Positions 34,305 through 42,587 of a DNA stretch of 64,000 nucleotides are shown piece by piece. A program made the translations under genes and the position numbers. Position 1 is the stretch's first letter. Each line of letters opens with the position of its first letter. Under the pieces are notes generated by a model that saw only the letters and a program-made list of their open reading frames with translations, ran no database searches and had not been told where the DNA came from. Source of the stretch: an uncultured Eubacteriales bacterium (lineage in GTDB: Bacteria > Bacillota > Clostridia > Oscillospirales > Oscillospiraceae); assembly GCA_900543085.1 (NCBI GenBank), contig UQQF01000008.1, forward strand, positions 1 to 64,000. The letters run 5' to 3'.

Positions 34305-34898
34305 GTGAACCAGAAAGAACGTATGCTCGCGTCCAGGCCGTATTTCTGCGACGACGCGCTGAACGCCGGGCAGGCCGAGTGCCGCGAAAAGCTCGCGCGG
34401 CTGCGCGCCGTCTCCGACTTCGACAAGAGCGGCGAGCGCGAGGCGCTTATCCGCGACATTTTCGGCGCGGCGGGCGAAAATCCGCACATAAACTCGCCCT
34501 TTTACTGCGATTACGGCAAGAATATATACGTCGGCGACAACTTTTACGCAAATTACAACTGCACGCTGCTGGACGTGGCGCCTATACGCATAGGTGACCG
34601 GGTGCTGCTGGCGCCCGGCGTAGTGCTCGCCACGGCCTGCCACCCGCTGGACAGAGCCGAGCGCGCCACCGGCTGGGAGCTGGGCTACCCCATCACGATA
34701 GGCGACGACGTCTGGCTGGGCGCGAACGTCATCGTGAACCCCGGCGTGACCATCGGCTCCGGCTCCGTCATCGGCTCGGGCAGCGTGGTCACGCGGGACA
34801 TACCGCCTAACGTGGTCGCGGCCGGCAACCCCTGCCGCGTGCTGCGCGAGCTGACCGAGGCCGACAGGATGGGCGGCATCCCGCCCGAGGAGGAGTGA
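34305..34898 (+). CDS. Sugar O-acetyltransferase (maltose/galactoside type, LacA/Maa family)
   Basis: 197 residues; GTG 34305 after AGAGGTGA. Left-handed beta-helix protein: the N-terminal Mac domain (MLASRPYFCDDA...) is followed by hexapeptide repeats (IRIGDRVLLAPGVVL, ITIGDDVWLGANVIV, VTIGSGSVIGSGSVV) and the C-terminal NPCRVLRE. The catalytic His is in ATACHPLD near residue 113. Acetyl-CoA donates the acetyl group; the acceptor may be a non-metabolised sugar. The malQ terminator separates it from the transport operon. Confidence 0.92.
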   Translation: MNQKERMLASRPYFCDDALNAGQAECREKLARLRAVSDFDKSGEREALIRDIFGAAGENPHINSPFYCDYGKNIYVGDNFYANYNCTLLDVAPIRIGDRVLLAPGVVLATACHPLDRAERATGWELGYPITIGDDVWLGANVIVNPGVTIGSGSVIGSGSVVTRDIPPNVVAAGNPCRVLRELTEADRMGGIPPEEE

Positions 34899-35735
34899 TC
34901 ACTCCCAGCGTGAGAAGAACTCCTCGCTGCTCAGCCCGGACGCGCGGTTGAAGCGGCCGAGGCGCATCAGCTCGGCGCGCTCGCCGGAGAGGGCGTTCAC
35001 GCGTTCTTCGCAGGTGAAGGCGACGGTGTAGCCGCGCCGGTACAGCACCACCATCGCCTCGCCGCAGGCGAAGCCGAACGGGAAGGCGAAGACCGTCGGA
35101 GCCTCGCCCGCGGCGCGCTCGATGGACGCCTCGACCTGCGCGAAGTCCGCGTTCAGCGCCGCGGTGTATGCGGTTTTGTCCTCGCCTTTGTTTATCATGC
35201 AGCCGCGCCGCGCGCCGGACGCATCGTGCATGTTCTGCGTGTGCGAGGCTATCTCCACGCGCCCGGAGGCGGCGGCCTCGGCCACGGCGTCCCAGCTCAT
35301 GTAGGCGTAGTTCACGTTGATGTCGCCGCTGGACGTGTACTCGTCGGCGTAGCCGCCCACGACCGCCAGGACGGCGCACATGCCGTACTTCTCCAGCAGC
35401 GGCAGGGCGTAGACGAGAAAGCTCAGCTGCGCGTCGTCAAAGGTTATCATCACCGGCCTGTCCGGCAGCTCGCCCTCGCCGCGCGACCAGGCGGTCAGCT
35501 CCCGCGCGCTTATCGCCGTGTAGCCGTGTTCGGAGAGGTACTTCAAGTCCGCCTCCAGCGTCTCCGGCGTCACGATATAGTCCCCGGCGCGCGACTTATC
35601 GGCGCTGACGTGGTGGTACATGACGATGGGCAGCCGGACGCGCGCGTCCTCCAGCGCCCGCGCGGGCGCGGTCAGCGCGGCCAGAGCCATGACATAGGCG
35701 CAGAATATCAAAAAAGCAGCCCACTTAGTTCTCAT
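34899..35735 (-). CDS. Secreted polysaccharide deacetylase-family protein
   Basis: 278 residues from the ATG at 35735; no clear ribosome site. Signal peptide or anchor at residues 5-26 (KWAAFLIFCAYVMALAALT). The NodB fold shows LPIVMYHHVS near 37-46, ITFDDAQLSFLVYALPLLEKYG near 103-124 (TFDD motif), and SHTQNMHD near 168-175 (the SHT/SHxxxH-type metal motif). Family members deacetylate peptidoglycan or other N-acetylated glycans outside the cell. Only one metal His pattern is well conserved, so activity is likely but not certain. Confidence 0.88.
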   Translation of the reverse strand: MRTKWAAFLIFCAYVMALAALTAPARALEDARVRLPIVMYHHVSADKSRAGDYIVTPETLEADLKYLSEHGYTAISARELTAWSRGEGELPDRPVMITFDDAQLSFLVYALPLLEKYGMCAVLAVVGGYADEYTSSGDINVNYAYMSWDAVAEAAASGRVEIASHTQNMHDASGARRGCMINKGEDKTAYTAALNADFAQVEASIERAAGEAPTVFAFPFGFACGEAMVVLYRRGYTVAFTCEERVNALSGERAELMRLGRFNRASGLSSEEFFSRWE

Positions 35736-35770
35736 GCTGGCAGTATGCCGCGCGCACGAGAAAATATGTA

Positions 35771-35804
35771 CGCCCCGGACACGTGTCCGGGGCGTGGTTT
35801 TTTT
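35771..35804. terminator. Perfect 24-base palindromic terminator
   Basis: CGCCCCGGACAC and its exact complement, 35771-35794, with TGGTTTTTTT on the plus-strand side. It separates the XRE regulator gene (minus) from the deacetylase gene (minus); on that strand the T-rich tail is weaker (GTACATATTTT). Confidence 0.65.
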
Positions 35805-36120
35805 ATTTGAACTGGTCAATAAGCTCGTCGATCAGCGCCTTCTGCTCCGGCTTGAGCGCCGCCCAGCGCTGAAAAAACTGGTACTGCTCATCCGTCAGCT
35901 CCACAAAATTCCCATCCGCAAAAAACTGCGCCAACGTAATGCCGAAGGATTTGCAGATGAGCTCCAGGGATGCGATGCTCGGCTGATAATTGCGGTTGAA
36001 TATATTTGATATGGTAGACTGCGGAACGCCGCTCTCTTTGGCAAGGCGGTATTCCGACCAGCCGCGTACTTTCATGATCTGTTTGATTCGCTCTTGGGTA
36101 TTTATGAATATCACCACCAT
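35803..36120 (-). CDS. XRE-family HTH regulator
   Basis: 105 residues. The HTH is KQIMKVRGWSEYRLAKESGV followed by PQSTISNIFNRNYQPS near residues 13-50, and a helical C-terminal part ends KALIDELIDQFK. The ATG at 36120 has no ribosome site, while a TATAAT ends only six bases before it, so the mRNA may be leaderless. Divergent from the surface-protein gene at 36248 with an operator-like repeat between them; it likely controls both (inference). Confidence 0.88.
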   Translation of the reverse strand: MVVIFINTQERIKQIMKVRGWSEYRLAKESGVPQSTISNIFNRNYQPSIASLELICKSFGITLAQFFADGNFVELTDEQYQFFQRWAALKPEQKALIDELIDQFK

Positions 36121-36126
36121 GAAAGT

Positions 36127-36132
36127 ATTATA
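36127..36132 (-). promoter_or_regulatory. -10 box placing the XRE transcript start at its ATG
   Basis: Minus-strand TATAAT at 36132-36127, with ACTTTC before the ATG at 36120. No good -35 is visible at 17 bases; activation or an extended -10 may compensate. Confidence 0.5.
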
Positions 36133-36142
36133 GTACGCAATT

Positions 36143-36160
36143 GGGTAGTAAATTACTCCC
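36143..36160. promoter_or_regulatory. Operator-like inverted repeat between XRE and surface-protein genes
   Basis: AGTAA-A-TTACT is a perfect core with GGG and CCC outside (one-base offset). Also AATTGGGTAG (36139) and AATTGGGTTA (36183) form a spaced direct repeat, the second one inside the promoter spacer. These are candidate XRE sites. Confidence 0.45.
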
Positions 36161-36167
36161 TAAACTC

Positions 36168-36196
36168 TTGACAATACTTCATAATTGGGTTATAGT
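36168..36196 (+). promoter_or_regulatory. Promoter of the surface-protein gene
   Basis: TTGACA (36168-36173), 17-base spacer, TATAGT (36191-36196). The gene begins at 36248 after AGGGGG. Confidence 0.75.
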
Positions 36197-36247
36197 TGAC
36201 ACAGAATCCAAATCCTGCACGCGCAGATATTTTTAGGGGGTAAACGT

Positions 36248-38932
36248 ATGAAGAAAAGATTGTTGGCACTGCTCCTCGCAGTGATGGTCGTCGCCTCGTG
36301 CCTGACAATAGGCGCGGCGGCTTCTTTATCTAATGACTGGACGACATGGAATCAGAGATATACAGGTCTCACAAGTGAATGGTATCAAAAAAATGATGGT
36401 ACAAATGCAGTGGTAGCTGGCGCTTGCAGGTTGTATGCACAGGCAAAACTGCTGGCAGAAAGTGGAGTCCTTGATGCTTCTAGAGACACAGCAGATACTT
36501 ATGTACTATGGATGGACAGTAACGGTTATATTACTGGACGTTCCGGAGGTGAATACTATGTTGGCGAAACCTCTAAATGTGATGAAACCGGTGGAGGTAT
36601 GATAGCTTATGCGGCGGAGAAAGGTGTAACTATATCTCGCGTCGTAAGTGGGGAAAATATTAGTTCGCTATCTCTAGGTGAGCAAAAAAATTTAATAATG
36701 AATTACCTAAGGCAGGGGTATTACATAATCCTTGATAGTCCCGCTCCTCATCAAGCCTATATTATGCGCGGGCGTTCCCTTCAGGAAAACACACCATATG
36801 TTTCAAACTCCGGCAGTGGCGTAACACCCACTTCTATGACTTACGAGTATAACGGGACAGTCTCGTCGTCTGGAACTTCTGCGAAATTCACAAACATTTA
36901 CGTTTATTCTGTTTCCGGTACTCCTACTGATCCCACCCCCACCAAGCCTGACGCTCCGAGCGCGAACGTTGTAACTATCAACTACGCTGCCGAGACTATC
37001 AGCTATGACAGCAGCCTGTACGAAGTCAGCGCCACGAACTTCGGCTCTGTTATTGCCAGCGGCGGTTCTATCTCCGGCGTAATTGACGGCGTGGCCACGA
37101 ATATTTACGTCCGCGTAAAAGCGCAGGGCAACACCCCGCCGAGTGATGCGACTGCGGTTAGAATACCGGGACGCAGTTCTTCGATGTATATGGATATGGT
37201 GGATTACGTCAATGAAGTGTTTAATACGGACACAGGCAATCAGTATTCATTGAACGGCACGACTTGGATTGATTGCACTGGTAAGACCCCGATTTCCGTT
37301 GCTGAGGGATACGAAAGCATTTATATCAGAGATGCGGCTACAAGCAGCTCGTTTGCTAGTAATGCAGCCACAATAACCGTCCCCACCCGCGGGGCTGCTC
37401 CGACCGGTCTGGGAAAGACGGACGAGACTGTTGACCAGCGCGACGACGGTACTATTACCGGCGTCACCAGCGCTATGGAATACCGTGTTTCCGGCGGCTC
37501 CTGGGCAGACTGCCCCGACGGCACGATAACCGGCCTGGCCGACGGCACGTATGAAGTCAGGTACATGGCCACGTCCGGCGCCCTCGCCAGCGAAAGTGCG
37601 AGCGTCGTAATCGCCCAGGGCGTGCCGCAGACCTTCACCCTCGAGATAGCGGCGCCTGAGTTTGACGATGTCATCTACAACTACGCTCAGCCCGACTCCA
37701 AGCCCCTGGTGATAACCAGCAGCGGCAACACCGACTCCACCATCACCGGCGTCACTGCCGACAGCGAGAGCTTTATAATCGGCACCGGCAGTAAGACCGT
37801 TCCCTACGGTCAGAGCATAAGCGACTGGACTATCCAGCCCGTTGCCGGCCTGGCCGCCGGAACCTACACGGCCACCGTGACCGTCACTTATTACGGCGGC
37901 GCGACCGCGTCCGACACCGTGAGCTTTGTCGTTGAAAAGGCTCCGCAGGCCGCGCCCGGCGCGCCCGAGATCGCAAAGCGCGGCTACACCAGCATCGAGC
38001 TGAAAGCGCTCCCGGCGAACGAGAATGGCGCTGTCGCCCAGTACCGCATCGACGGCGGAGAATGGCAGTTCAGCCCCGTCTTTGAGAAGCTCAGCCCGGG
38101 TCGCAGCTACACCTTTGAACAGCGCTATGCCCCCGTGGGAAGCTATCTCGCGTCCCCGGCCAGCGCTGCGGTAAAGTTCCAGACCCTGTTCAACATCCCC
38201 GACACCTACCCCATCACCATTGAGGACACGGCGAACGGCGAGGTGGACACCAGCCTGAGCAACGCGTCTCGCGGCAGCGTCATCACCGTGACCGTCGACC
38301 CCGACGATGGCTACAGCCTCGGCAGCCTGACCGTCACCGGCCCGGACGGACGCCTTGACGTCACCCGCGTCAACGCCACGACCTACCGCTTCACCATGCC
38401 CGAGGGCGAAGTCACCGTGCGCGCGGCCTTCACCCGCGGCGGCCTGCCCTTCACCGACGTGGCCGTGAACGCCTGGTACTATGACGCGGTCAGCTACGCC
38501 TACACGAACGGCCTCATGGACGGCGTCTCCGCCACCGCGTTCAACCCTGACGGCAACATGACCCGCGCGATGGTCTGGGCCATCCTCGCCCGCCTCGACG
38601 GCGAGACCGTCACCGGCTCCGACTGGGTCAGCGAGGCTCGCGCCTGGGCGATGGCCGAGGAGGTCAGCGACGGCACCGAGCCGAACGCCTTTGTCACCCG
38701 CGAGCAGCTGGTCACCATGCTCTGGCGCTACGCCGGTGAGCCGGCCGTCAGCGGCGGTCTCAGCTCCTGGCGCGACGCCGCGAGCGTCAGCGACTGGGCG
38801 AGTGACGCCATGGTCTGGGCGCTGGACGAGGGCATCATCACCGGCGTCACCGCCGTGACCCTCGACCCGCAGGGCACCGCCACCCGCGCCCAGTGCGCCG
38901 CGATACTCATGCGCTACGCGGAAAACGTGTAA
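36248..38932 (+). CDS. Large secreted surface protein with SLH domains and a divergent N-terminal module
   Basis: 894 residues, ATG 36248 after TTAGGGGGTAAACGT. Signal peptide at 1-25. Residues about 26-225 form a module with Cys60 (VVAGACRLYAQAKLLA) and His168 (PHQAYIMRGR), an arrangement reminiscent of C39/papain-like peptidases, but I cannot confirm this. Then come Ig-like/beta-rich repeats (about 230-650), an InlB-type bacterial repeat domain (about 657-730, ending in EGEVTVRAAFTRGG), and three S-layer homology segments from about 734 (FTDVAVNAWYYDAV, then FNPDGNMTRAMVWAILARL) to the end, which bind the cell wall. Bases 36310-36940 are much more AT-rich than the rest, suggesting a transferred or exchanged N-terminal module. 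Confidence 0.85.
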   Translation: MKKRLLALLLAVMVVASCLTIGAAASLSNDWTTWNQRYTGLTSEWYQKNDGTNAVVAGACRLYAQAKLLAESGVLDASRDTADTYVLWMDSNGYITGRSGGEYYVGETSKCDETGGGMIAYAAEKGVTISRVVSGENISSLSLGEQKNLIMNYLRQGYYIILDSPAPHQAYIMRGRSLQENTPYVSNSGSGVTPTSMTYEYNGTVSSSGTSAKFTNIYVYSVSGTPTDPTPTKPDAPSANVVTINYAAETISYDSSLYEVSATNFGSVIASGGSISGVIDGVATNIYVRVKAQGNTPPSDATAVRIPGRSSSMYMDMVDYVNEVFNTDTGNQYSLNGTTWIDCTGKTPISVAEGYESIYIRDAATSSSFASNAATITVPTRGAAPTGLGKTDETVDQRDDGTITGVTSAMEYRVSGGSWADCPDGTITGLADGTYEVRYMATSGALASESASVVIAQGVPQTFTLEIAAPEFDDVIYNYAQPDSKPLVITSSGNTDSTITGVTADSESFIIGTGSKTVPYGQSISDWTIQPVAGLAAGTYTATVTVTYYGGATASDTVSFVVEKAPQAAPGAPEIAKRGYTSIELKALPANENGAVAQYRIDGGEWQFSPVFEKLSPGRSYTFEQRYAPVGSYLASPASAAVKFQTLFNIPDTYPITIEDTANGEVDTSLSNASRGSVITVTVDPDDGYSLGSLTVTGPDGRLDVTRVNATTYRFTMPEGEVTVRAAFTRGGLPFTDVAVNAWYYDAVSYAYTNGLMDGVSATAFNPDGNMTRAMVWAILARLDGETVTGSDWVSEARAWAMAEEVSDGTEPNAFVTREQLVTMLWRYAGEPAVSGGLSSWRDAASVSDWASDAMVWALDEGIITGVTAVTLDPQGTATRAQCAAILMRYAENV

Positions 38933-38960
38933 TCCACATCGGTTCTCCATAAAAGCGAAG

Positions 38961-38987
38961 CCGCCCGGGAAACTACTTCCCGGGCGG
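38961..38987 (+). terminator. Hairpin after the surface-protein gene, left partner of a pair
   Basis: CCGCCCGGGAA and TTCCCGGGCGG pair perfectly around ACTAC. The same arms, with another loop and one mismatch, recur at 39201-39230 on the far side of element B. Confidence 0.65.
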
Positions 38988-39200
38988 TGGACTGTTCCAA
39001 AAGGCCTCGACAGCCTTTTGGAACATGAGGGCATCCCGGCCGCGGGGCGGCCGATGAGTGCCGGCACTGCGCTCAGCGCACGCCAAAGCGCGCTTTGGCG
39101 CACGTTCGCTTCGTGAGCGGTGATTTTTCCGAGGTACACGCCCCCGGAAAAATCATATTTCTAAAATCAGCGCGCGAAAACGTACCTCCAAATCGAAAAA
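38988..39200. repeat. Intergenic repeat element B, related to element A
   Basis: Non-coding. Stem-loops in the same order as element A: 38993-39025 (TGTTCCAAAAGGC with its perfect 13-base complement), then CGGCCG-CGGGG-CGGCCG, 39081-39100 (perfect palindrome CGCCAAAGCG/CGCTTTGGCG) and 39121-39155 (TGATTTTTCCG with CGGAAAAATCA, loop containing GTACACGCC). Shared sequence with A includes GACTGT, the CGGCCG block with GATG after it, and CCGGC-CTGCGCT. Stems differ between copies but stay complementary. Confidence 0.65.
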
Positions 39201-39230
39201 AGCCGCCCGGGAATTGATTCCAGGGCGGCT
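39195..39230 (-). terminator. Terminator after the homocysteine methyltransferase gene
   Basis: AGCCGCCCTGGAA and TTCCCGGGCGGCT (39230-39201 on the minus strand, one mismatch) followed by TTTTTTCG. It is also the right partner of the hairpin at 38961. Confidence 0.85.
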
Positions 39231-39244
39231 TTGTATTATCAAGC

Positions 39245-40462
39245 TCACAGTATCAGGCCGTACTTTTCGGCGAGGGGGAGCAGGACTTCGTCGGAGAGGG
39301 GGCCGGAGTAGAGGGCGCGGCCTTGGTAGGCGCGCAGGGCGGCTTCGAGCGCGGCGTCGTCCCCGCTCACGATGGCGAGGGGGCTGGTCACGGCGTACTG
39401 GCAGTCGGCCAGAGCCTCGGCGTCCTCGGCCGTTTCCACGCGCACGGCTATGACCTCGGCGCCGTCGTCCTGTGCGTCCTCGATGCGCTCGAGCAGCTCG
39501 CCGCCGCACGCAAACGGCTCGGGTATCTCCACGCCGGGGTCGAGCAGGAAGGCCGACTTTTCCGTCGCGCAGGGTATCCTGCCGCCGAAGTCCGGCTGCG
39601 GTGCGGCGGTGTCCACGCCCTCGAGCGCGCGGCGGAGCGCGGCGATGTGCCCCTCGTCCGTGCCGCAGCAGCCGCCGAAGTACCCGACCCCGGCCGCGGC
39701 AAACTCGCGTGCACACGCGGCGAACTCGTCCGGCGGGCAGTCATACTCGGTGCGCCCGTCCACGATGCGGGGCAGCCCGGCGTTGGGCTTTGCCAGCAGC
39801 GGGAGCTGCGCCCAGGGACGCAGCCGCTCTATCTGCGCGAGTATGTCGCGCGGACCTACCGAGCAGTTCAGGCCGAAGGCGTCCGCGCCCATGCCCTGCA
39901 TCACGACCAGCGCCGCCGCGGCGTCCGTGCCCGTGAGCGTGCGTCCGTTCTCGTCGCAGGTGAAGGACACGATGGCGGGCTTGCGGCTGACGCTGCGCAC
40001 GGCCAGCAGCGCGGCGCGGGCTTCGGGCAGGGTCATCATCGTCTCGATTACGAACAGGTCAACGCCCGCCTCCTCCAGCGCGGCGGCCTGCTCGGCGTAG
40101 ATGTCGAAAAGCTCTTCAAAGCTCGCCGTGCCGAGCGGGGCGAGGAACAGCCCCGTGGGGGCGATGTCACCGGCCACGAGCGCGCGATCTCCGGCGGCTT
40201 CTTTCGATATCGCAGCCAGGCGGAGGTTGAACTCGCGCTCGCGGTTGAATATGCCAGCCGACTCGAGCTTGACGCGGTGCGCGCCGAAGGTGGGCGTGTA
40301 GATCACCCGGCTGCCGGCGTCAACGTAGCGCCGCTGTATGTCCAGCATCGCCTCGGGGTGCTCCAGCACCCAGGCCTCGGCGCAGCCGCCGCCGGTGAAG
40401 CCGCGCTTTTGCAGCTCGGTGCCCGTCGCGCCGTCGAGTATGGTCGGGAAGTATAGCTCCAT
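39245..40462 (-). CDS. Homocysteine S-methyltransferase (MetH N-terminal domain) with vestigial pterin-domain-like tail
   Basis: 405 residues, ATG 40462 after GAGGACTGAAC. The homocysteine-binding barrel is complete (ILDGATGTELQKRG at 8-21; zinc Cys at 200, 265 and 266 in GLNCSVG and GGCCGTDEGH). It transfers a methyl group to homocysteine, normally from methylcob(III)alamin. After about residue 290 the chain has a roughly 110-residue tail (PLAIVSGDDAALEAALRAYQ then GRALYSG and EKYGLIL) resembling part of the pterin-binding domain of MetH, without its folate motifs. Cobalamin and activation domains are missing but are supplied by neighbouring genes. It is two bases downstream of the corrinoid activator gene. 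Confidence 0.85.
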   Translation of the reverse strand: MELYFPTILDGATGTELQKRGFTGGGCAEAWVLEHPEAMLDIQRRYVDAGSRVIYTPTFGAHRVKLESAGIFNREREFNLRLAAISKEAAGDRALVAGDIAPTGLFLAPLGTASFEELFDIYAEQAAALEEAGVDLFVIETMMTLPEARAALLAVRSVSRKPAIVSFTCDENGRTLTGTDAAAALVVMQGMGADAFGLNCSVGPRDILAQIERLRPWAQLPLLAKPNAGLPRIVDGRTEYDCPPDEFAACAREFAAAGVGYFGGCCGTDEGHIAALRRALEGVDTAAPQPDFGGRIPCATEKSAFLLDPGVEIPEPFACGGELLERIEDAQDDGAEVIAVRVETAEDAEALADCQYAVTSPLAIVSGDDAALEAALRAYQGRALYSGPLSDEVLLPLAEKYGLIL

Positions 40463-40464
40463 GT

Positions 40465-42000
40465 TCAGTCCTCCTCGTAAAATGCCATAGCGTCCACAAA
40501 GGCGTCGGAAAACTCCGCGCTCCCGGACAGCTCCATGTATTCGCAGCGGCCGCGTATGTCCAGCAGCCTTTCAAAGCCCTCCGGCGAGCACAGCGCGCGG
40601 TGAGCGCCGTCCAGCGCCGCGTTGCCTATGGCGCGGGTCTTGCCGGCTAGCTCTTTGGGTATCAGGCCTATTTCGGCCGCGCTCGCGATGTTCAGGCGCG
40701 TGCCGAAGCCTCCGGCAAGGTACACCTCGTCTATGTCGTCCCAGGTGACGCCGGCGCGCCTGACCAGCAGCTCCACGCCCGCGCGCACGGCGGCCTTGGC
40801 CAGCTGCAGCTTGCGTATGTCCGCGGCTCTCAGCTTCACGCCGGGGGCGACGGTGAAGGACAGGTGACCCTTCTTGTTCACGGACACGGTCTCGCGCAGA
40901 CCCTCGGGCAGCTCGTCCGGCTCCAGCAGGCGGCCTGTGCCGTCTATCACGCCGCTTTTGAGCATCTCGGCGAGCGCGTCGACGATGCCCGTGCCGCAGA
41001 TGCCCTTGGGATAGCCGCCGCCGATGACCACGTACCAGAACTCGCCCTGGGCGAAGCTCACGCGGCTTATCGCGCCGGGCACCGAGCGCATACCGCAGCT
41101 TATCTCCGCGCCCTCGAAGGCCGGACCGCAGGCCACGGAGCAGCTCAGAAGCCCGTCCCTGCCGCCGAGCACCAGCTCGCCGTTGGTGCCTATGTCCATC
41201 AGCAGGCGCACGCCGCCCTTTTCGGCCATGCCCGTGGCGTGCACGGCGGCCACGGTGTCGCCGCCGATGTAGCCGGAGACGCAGGGGACGAGGCGTATTT
41301 TCGCGTTGGGGAAGGCCTCGCCGGCAAGCGCTCCGCCGTCGGTGAAATACTCGGCGGGGGCGTAGGGCGCGCGGCCTATGCTCTCGGGCGAGACGCCGGC
41401 GAAGATGTGCTCCATCGTGGTGTTGCCCGCGCAGAGTATCTCGGCTATCTCCTCGTGAGCAACGTTGGCGTCGCCGCAGGCGATAGCGATAAGCTCGCGC
41501 GCCTGGGTGCGCGCCAGCTCGGTGAGCCTGGCCAGTCCGCCGTCCCTGGAGGCGTACTTTATGCGGCTTATCACGTCCGCACCGTAGGGCGCCTGAGCGT
41601 TCCACGCGCTGGCCGAGGCGAGCGTCTCGCCGCTTGCGCGGTCGATTATGCGCACGGCGAGGGTCGTCGTGCCTATGTCCAGTGCGGCGGCGTAGCCGCT
41701 GAGAGCGCCCGCGCCGCTTATCGCTGCGCCGTCGAGCTGTATCTCGCCGCCGGAGGCGGAGTCGGGCGCTATCACGACGCGCTCGCCCACGTCGGACGCG
41801 AGTATCCGGCAGGCGTTCACCCGCTCGCGCGTGCCGTCGGGCGAGACTAGCGTGACGGCGCATTTGCCGCACTTGCCCTGCCCGCCGCAGGGCGCGGCTA
41901 TGTCGAAGGACTCGGCGCTCAGGACGTCAAGGAGCGTCACTCCAGGTTCATATACAAGCTTAGTGTCTCCGCTCTCGGAGCGTACGGTGACGGTTGACAC
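40465..42000 (-). CDS. Corrinoid activation protein: [2Fe-2S] ferredoxin domain fused to ASKHA ATPase (RACo/RamA-like role)
   Basis: 511 residues, GTG start at 42000 after GGTGAGG. Residues 1-90 are a plant-type ferredoxin with the cluster motif CGGQGKCGKC and a later Cys (VNACRIL). From about 115 an actin/hexokinase-like ATPase (DUF4445) follows: AALDIGTTTLAVRIID, CAGNTTMEHIFAG, LLMDIGTNGELVLGG, GGGYPKGICGTGIVDALAEM, YLAGGFGTRLNI. Such RACE/RACo proteins use ATP to drive electrons onto inactive Co(II) corrinoid proteins of methyltransferase systems. Its partner is very probably the corrinoid domain encoded at 43134-44843. Confidence 0.9.
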   Translation of the reverse strand: MSTVTVRSESGDTKLVYEPGVTLLDVLSAESFDIAAPCGGQGKCGKCAVTLVSPDGTRERVNACRILASDVGERVVIAPDSASGGEIQLDGAAISGAGALSGYAAALDIGTTTLAVRIIDRASGETLASASAWNAQAPYGADVISRIKYASRDGGLARLTELARTQARELIAIACGDANVAHEEIAEILCAGNTTMEHIFAGVSPESIGRAPYAPAEYFTDGGALAGEAFPNAKIRLVPCVSGYIGGDTVAAVHATGMAEKGGVRLLMDIGTNGELVLGGRDGLLSCSVACGPAFEGAEISCGMRSVPGAISRVSFAQGEFWYVVIGGGYPKGICGTGIVDALAEMLKSGVIDGTGRLLEPDELPEGLRETVSVNKKGHLSFTVAPGVKLRAADIRKLQLAKAAVRAGVELLVRRAGVTWDDIDEVYLAGGFGTRLNIASAAEIGLIPKELAGKTRAIGNAALDGAHRALCSPEGFERLLDIRGRCEYMELSGSAEFSDAFVDAMAFYEED

Positions 42001-42034
42001 CGCGGCCTCACCACCTTATAATCAATGTATTACC

Positions 42035-42063
42035 AATATACTATTTTTTGCAGGCGCGGTCAA
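42035..42063 (-). promoter_or_regulatory. Promoter of the activator-homocysteine methyltransferase operon
   Basis: Minus strand -35 TTGACC (42063-42058), 17-base spacer, -10 TATATT (42040-42035). A plus-strand TATACT at 42037-42042 overlaps it and may serve the divergent GNAT gene, but no good plus -35 is seen. Confidence 0.6.
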
Positions 42064-42083
42064 GCGCGCGGGAGGTGAGCCGT

Positions 42084-42587
42084 GTGGAGATACGTCCGCT
42101 GCTGCCGGGCGACGACCGCCTCGCGCTCTCGGGCGTGTACGAGGCGAGCTGGCGCCGGGCATACCGGGGCATAGTGCCGCAAGACTGCCTCGACGCCCTG
42201 CCGGCCGGGCGCTGGAGCGGCTTTTTCGACACGCCGGGAGTGTACACGCTTGTGGCCGTGGACGGCGATGTTTACGCCGGCACGGCGAGTTTCGGCGCTT
42301 CGCGCTTCCCGGAGTACGGCGGCGAGGGCGAGCTTATCTCGCTCTATCTGCGGCCGGAGTACGCCGGGCGCGGCCTGGGCCGGGCGCTGCTCGAGACAGC
42401 GCTGGGCGCGCTCGCGGACATGGGCTTCGACGCCGTCTTCCTCTGGGTTCTGGAGGAGAACGCCGCGGCGAGAGCCTTTTATGAGCGCATGGGTTTCGTG
42501 CGCGGCGGCGAGACGCTCTGCGAGGAGATAGGCGGAAAGACGCTGCGCGAGCTGCGGTATGTGCGAAGCGTGAAAGGTGGCGTTTGA
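42084..42587 (+). CDS. GNAT-family N-acetyltransferase
   Basis: 167 residues from GTG 42084, five bases after GGAGGTGA. The acetyl-CoA site is LYLRPEYAGRGLGRALLETA near residues 88-107 (R/QxxGxG/A pattern), and NAAARAFYERMGF near 130 is the typical C-terminal helix. Substrate unknown. It is the first plus-strand gene of the methyl-transfer region, directly abutting the DUF2284 gene, but may be unrelated in function. Confidence 0.85.
   Translation: MEIRPLLPGDDRLALSGVYEASWRRAYRGIVPQDCLDALPAGRWSGFFDTPGVYTLVAVDGDVYAGTASFGASRFPEYGGEGELISLYLRPEYAGRGLGRALLETALGALADMGFDAVFLWVLEENAAARAFYERMGFVRGGETLCEEIGGKTLRELRYVRSVKGGV

Noticed and set aside
39100..39245. Truncation of the homocysteine methyltransferase gene by element B
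   Set aside because: A clean stop and a good terminator lie between the gene and the element, and no remnant coding sequence continues beyond it.
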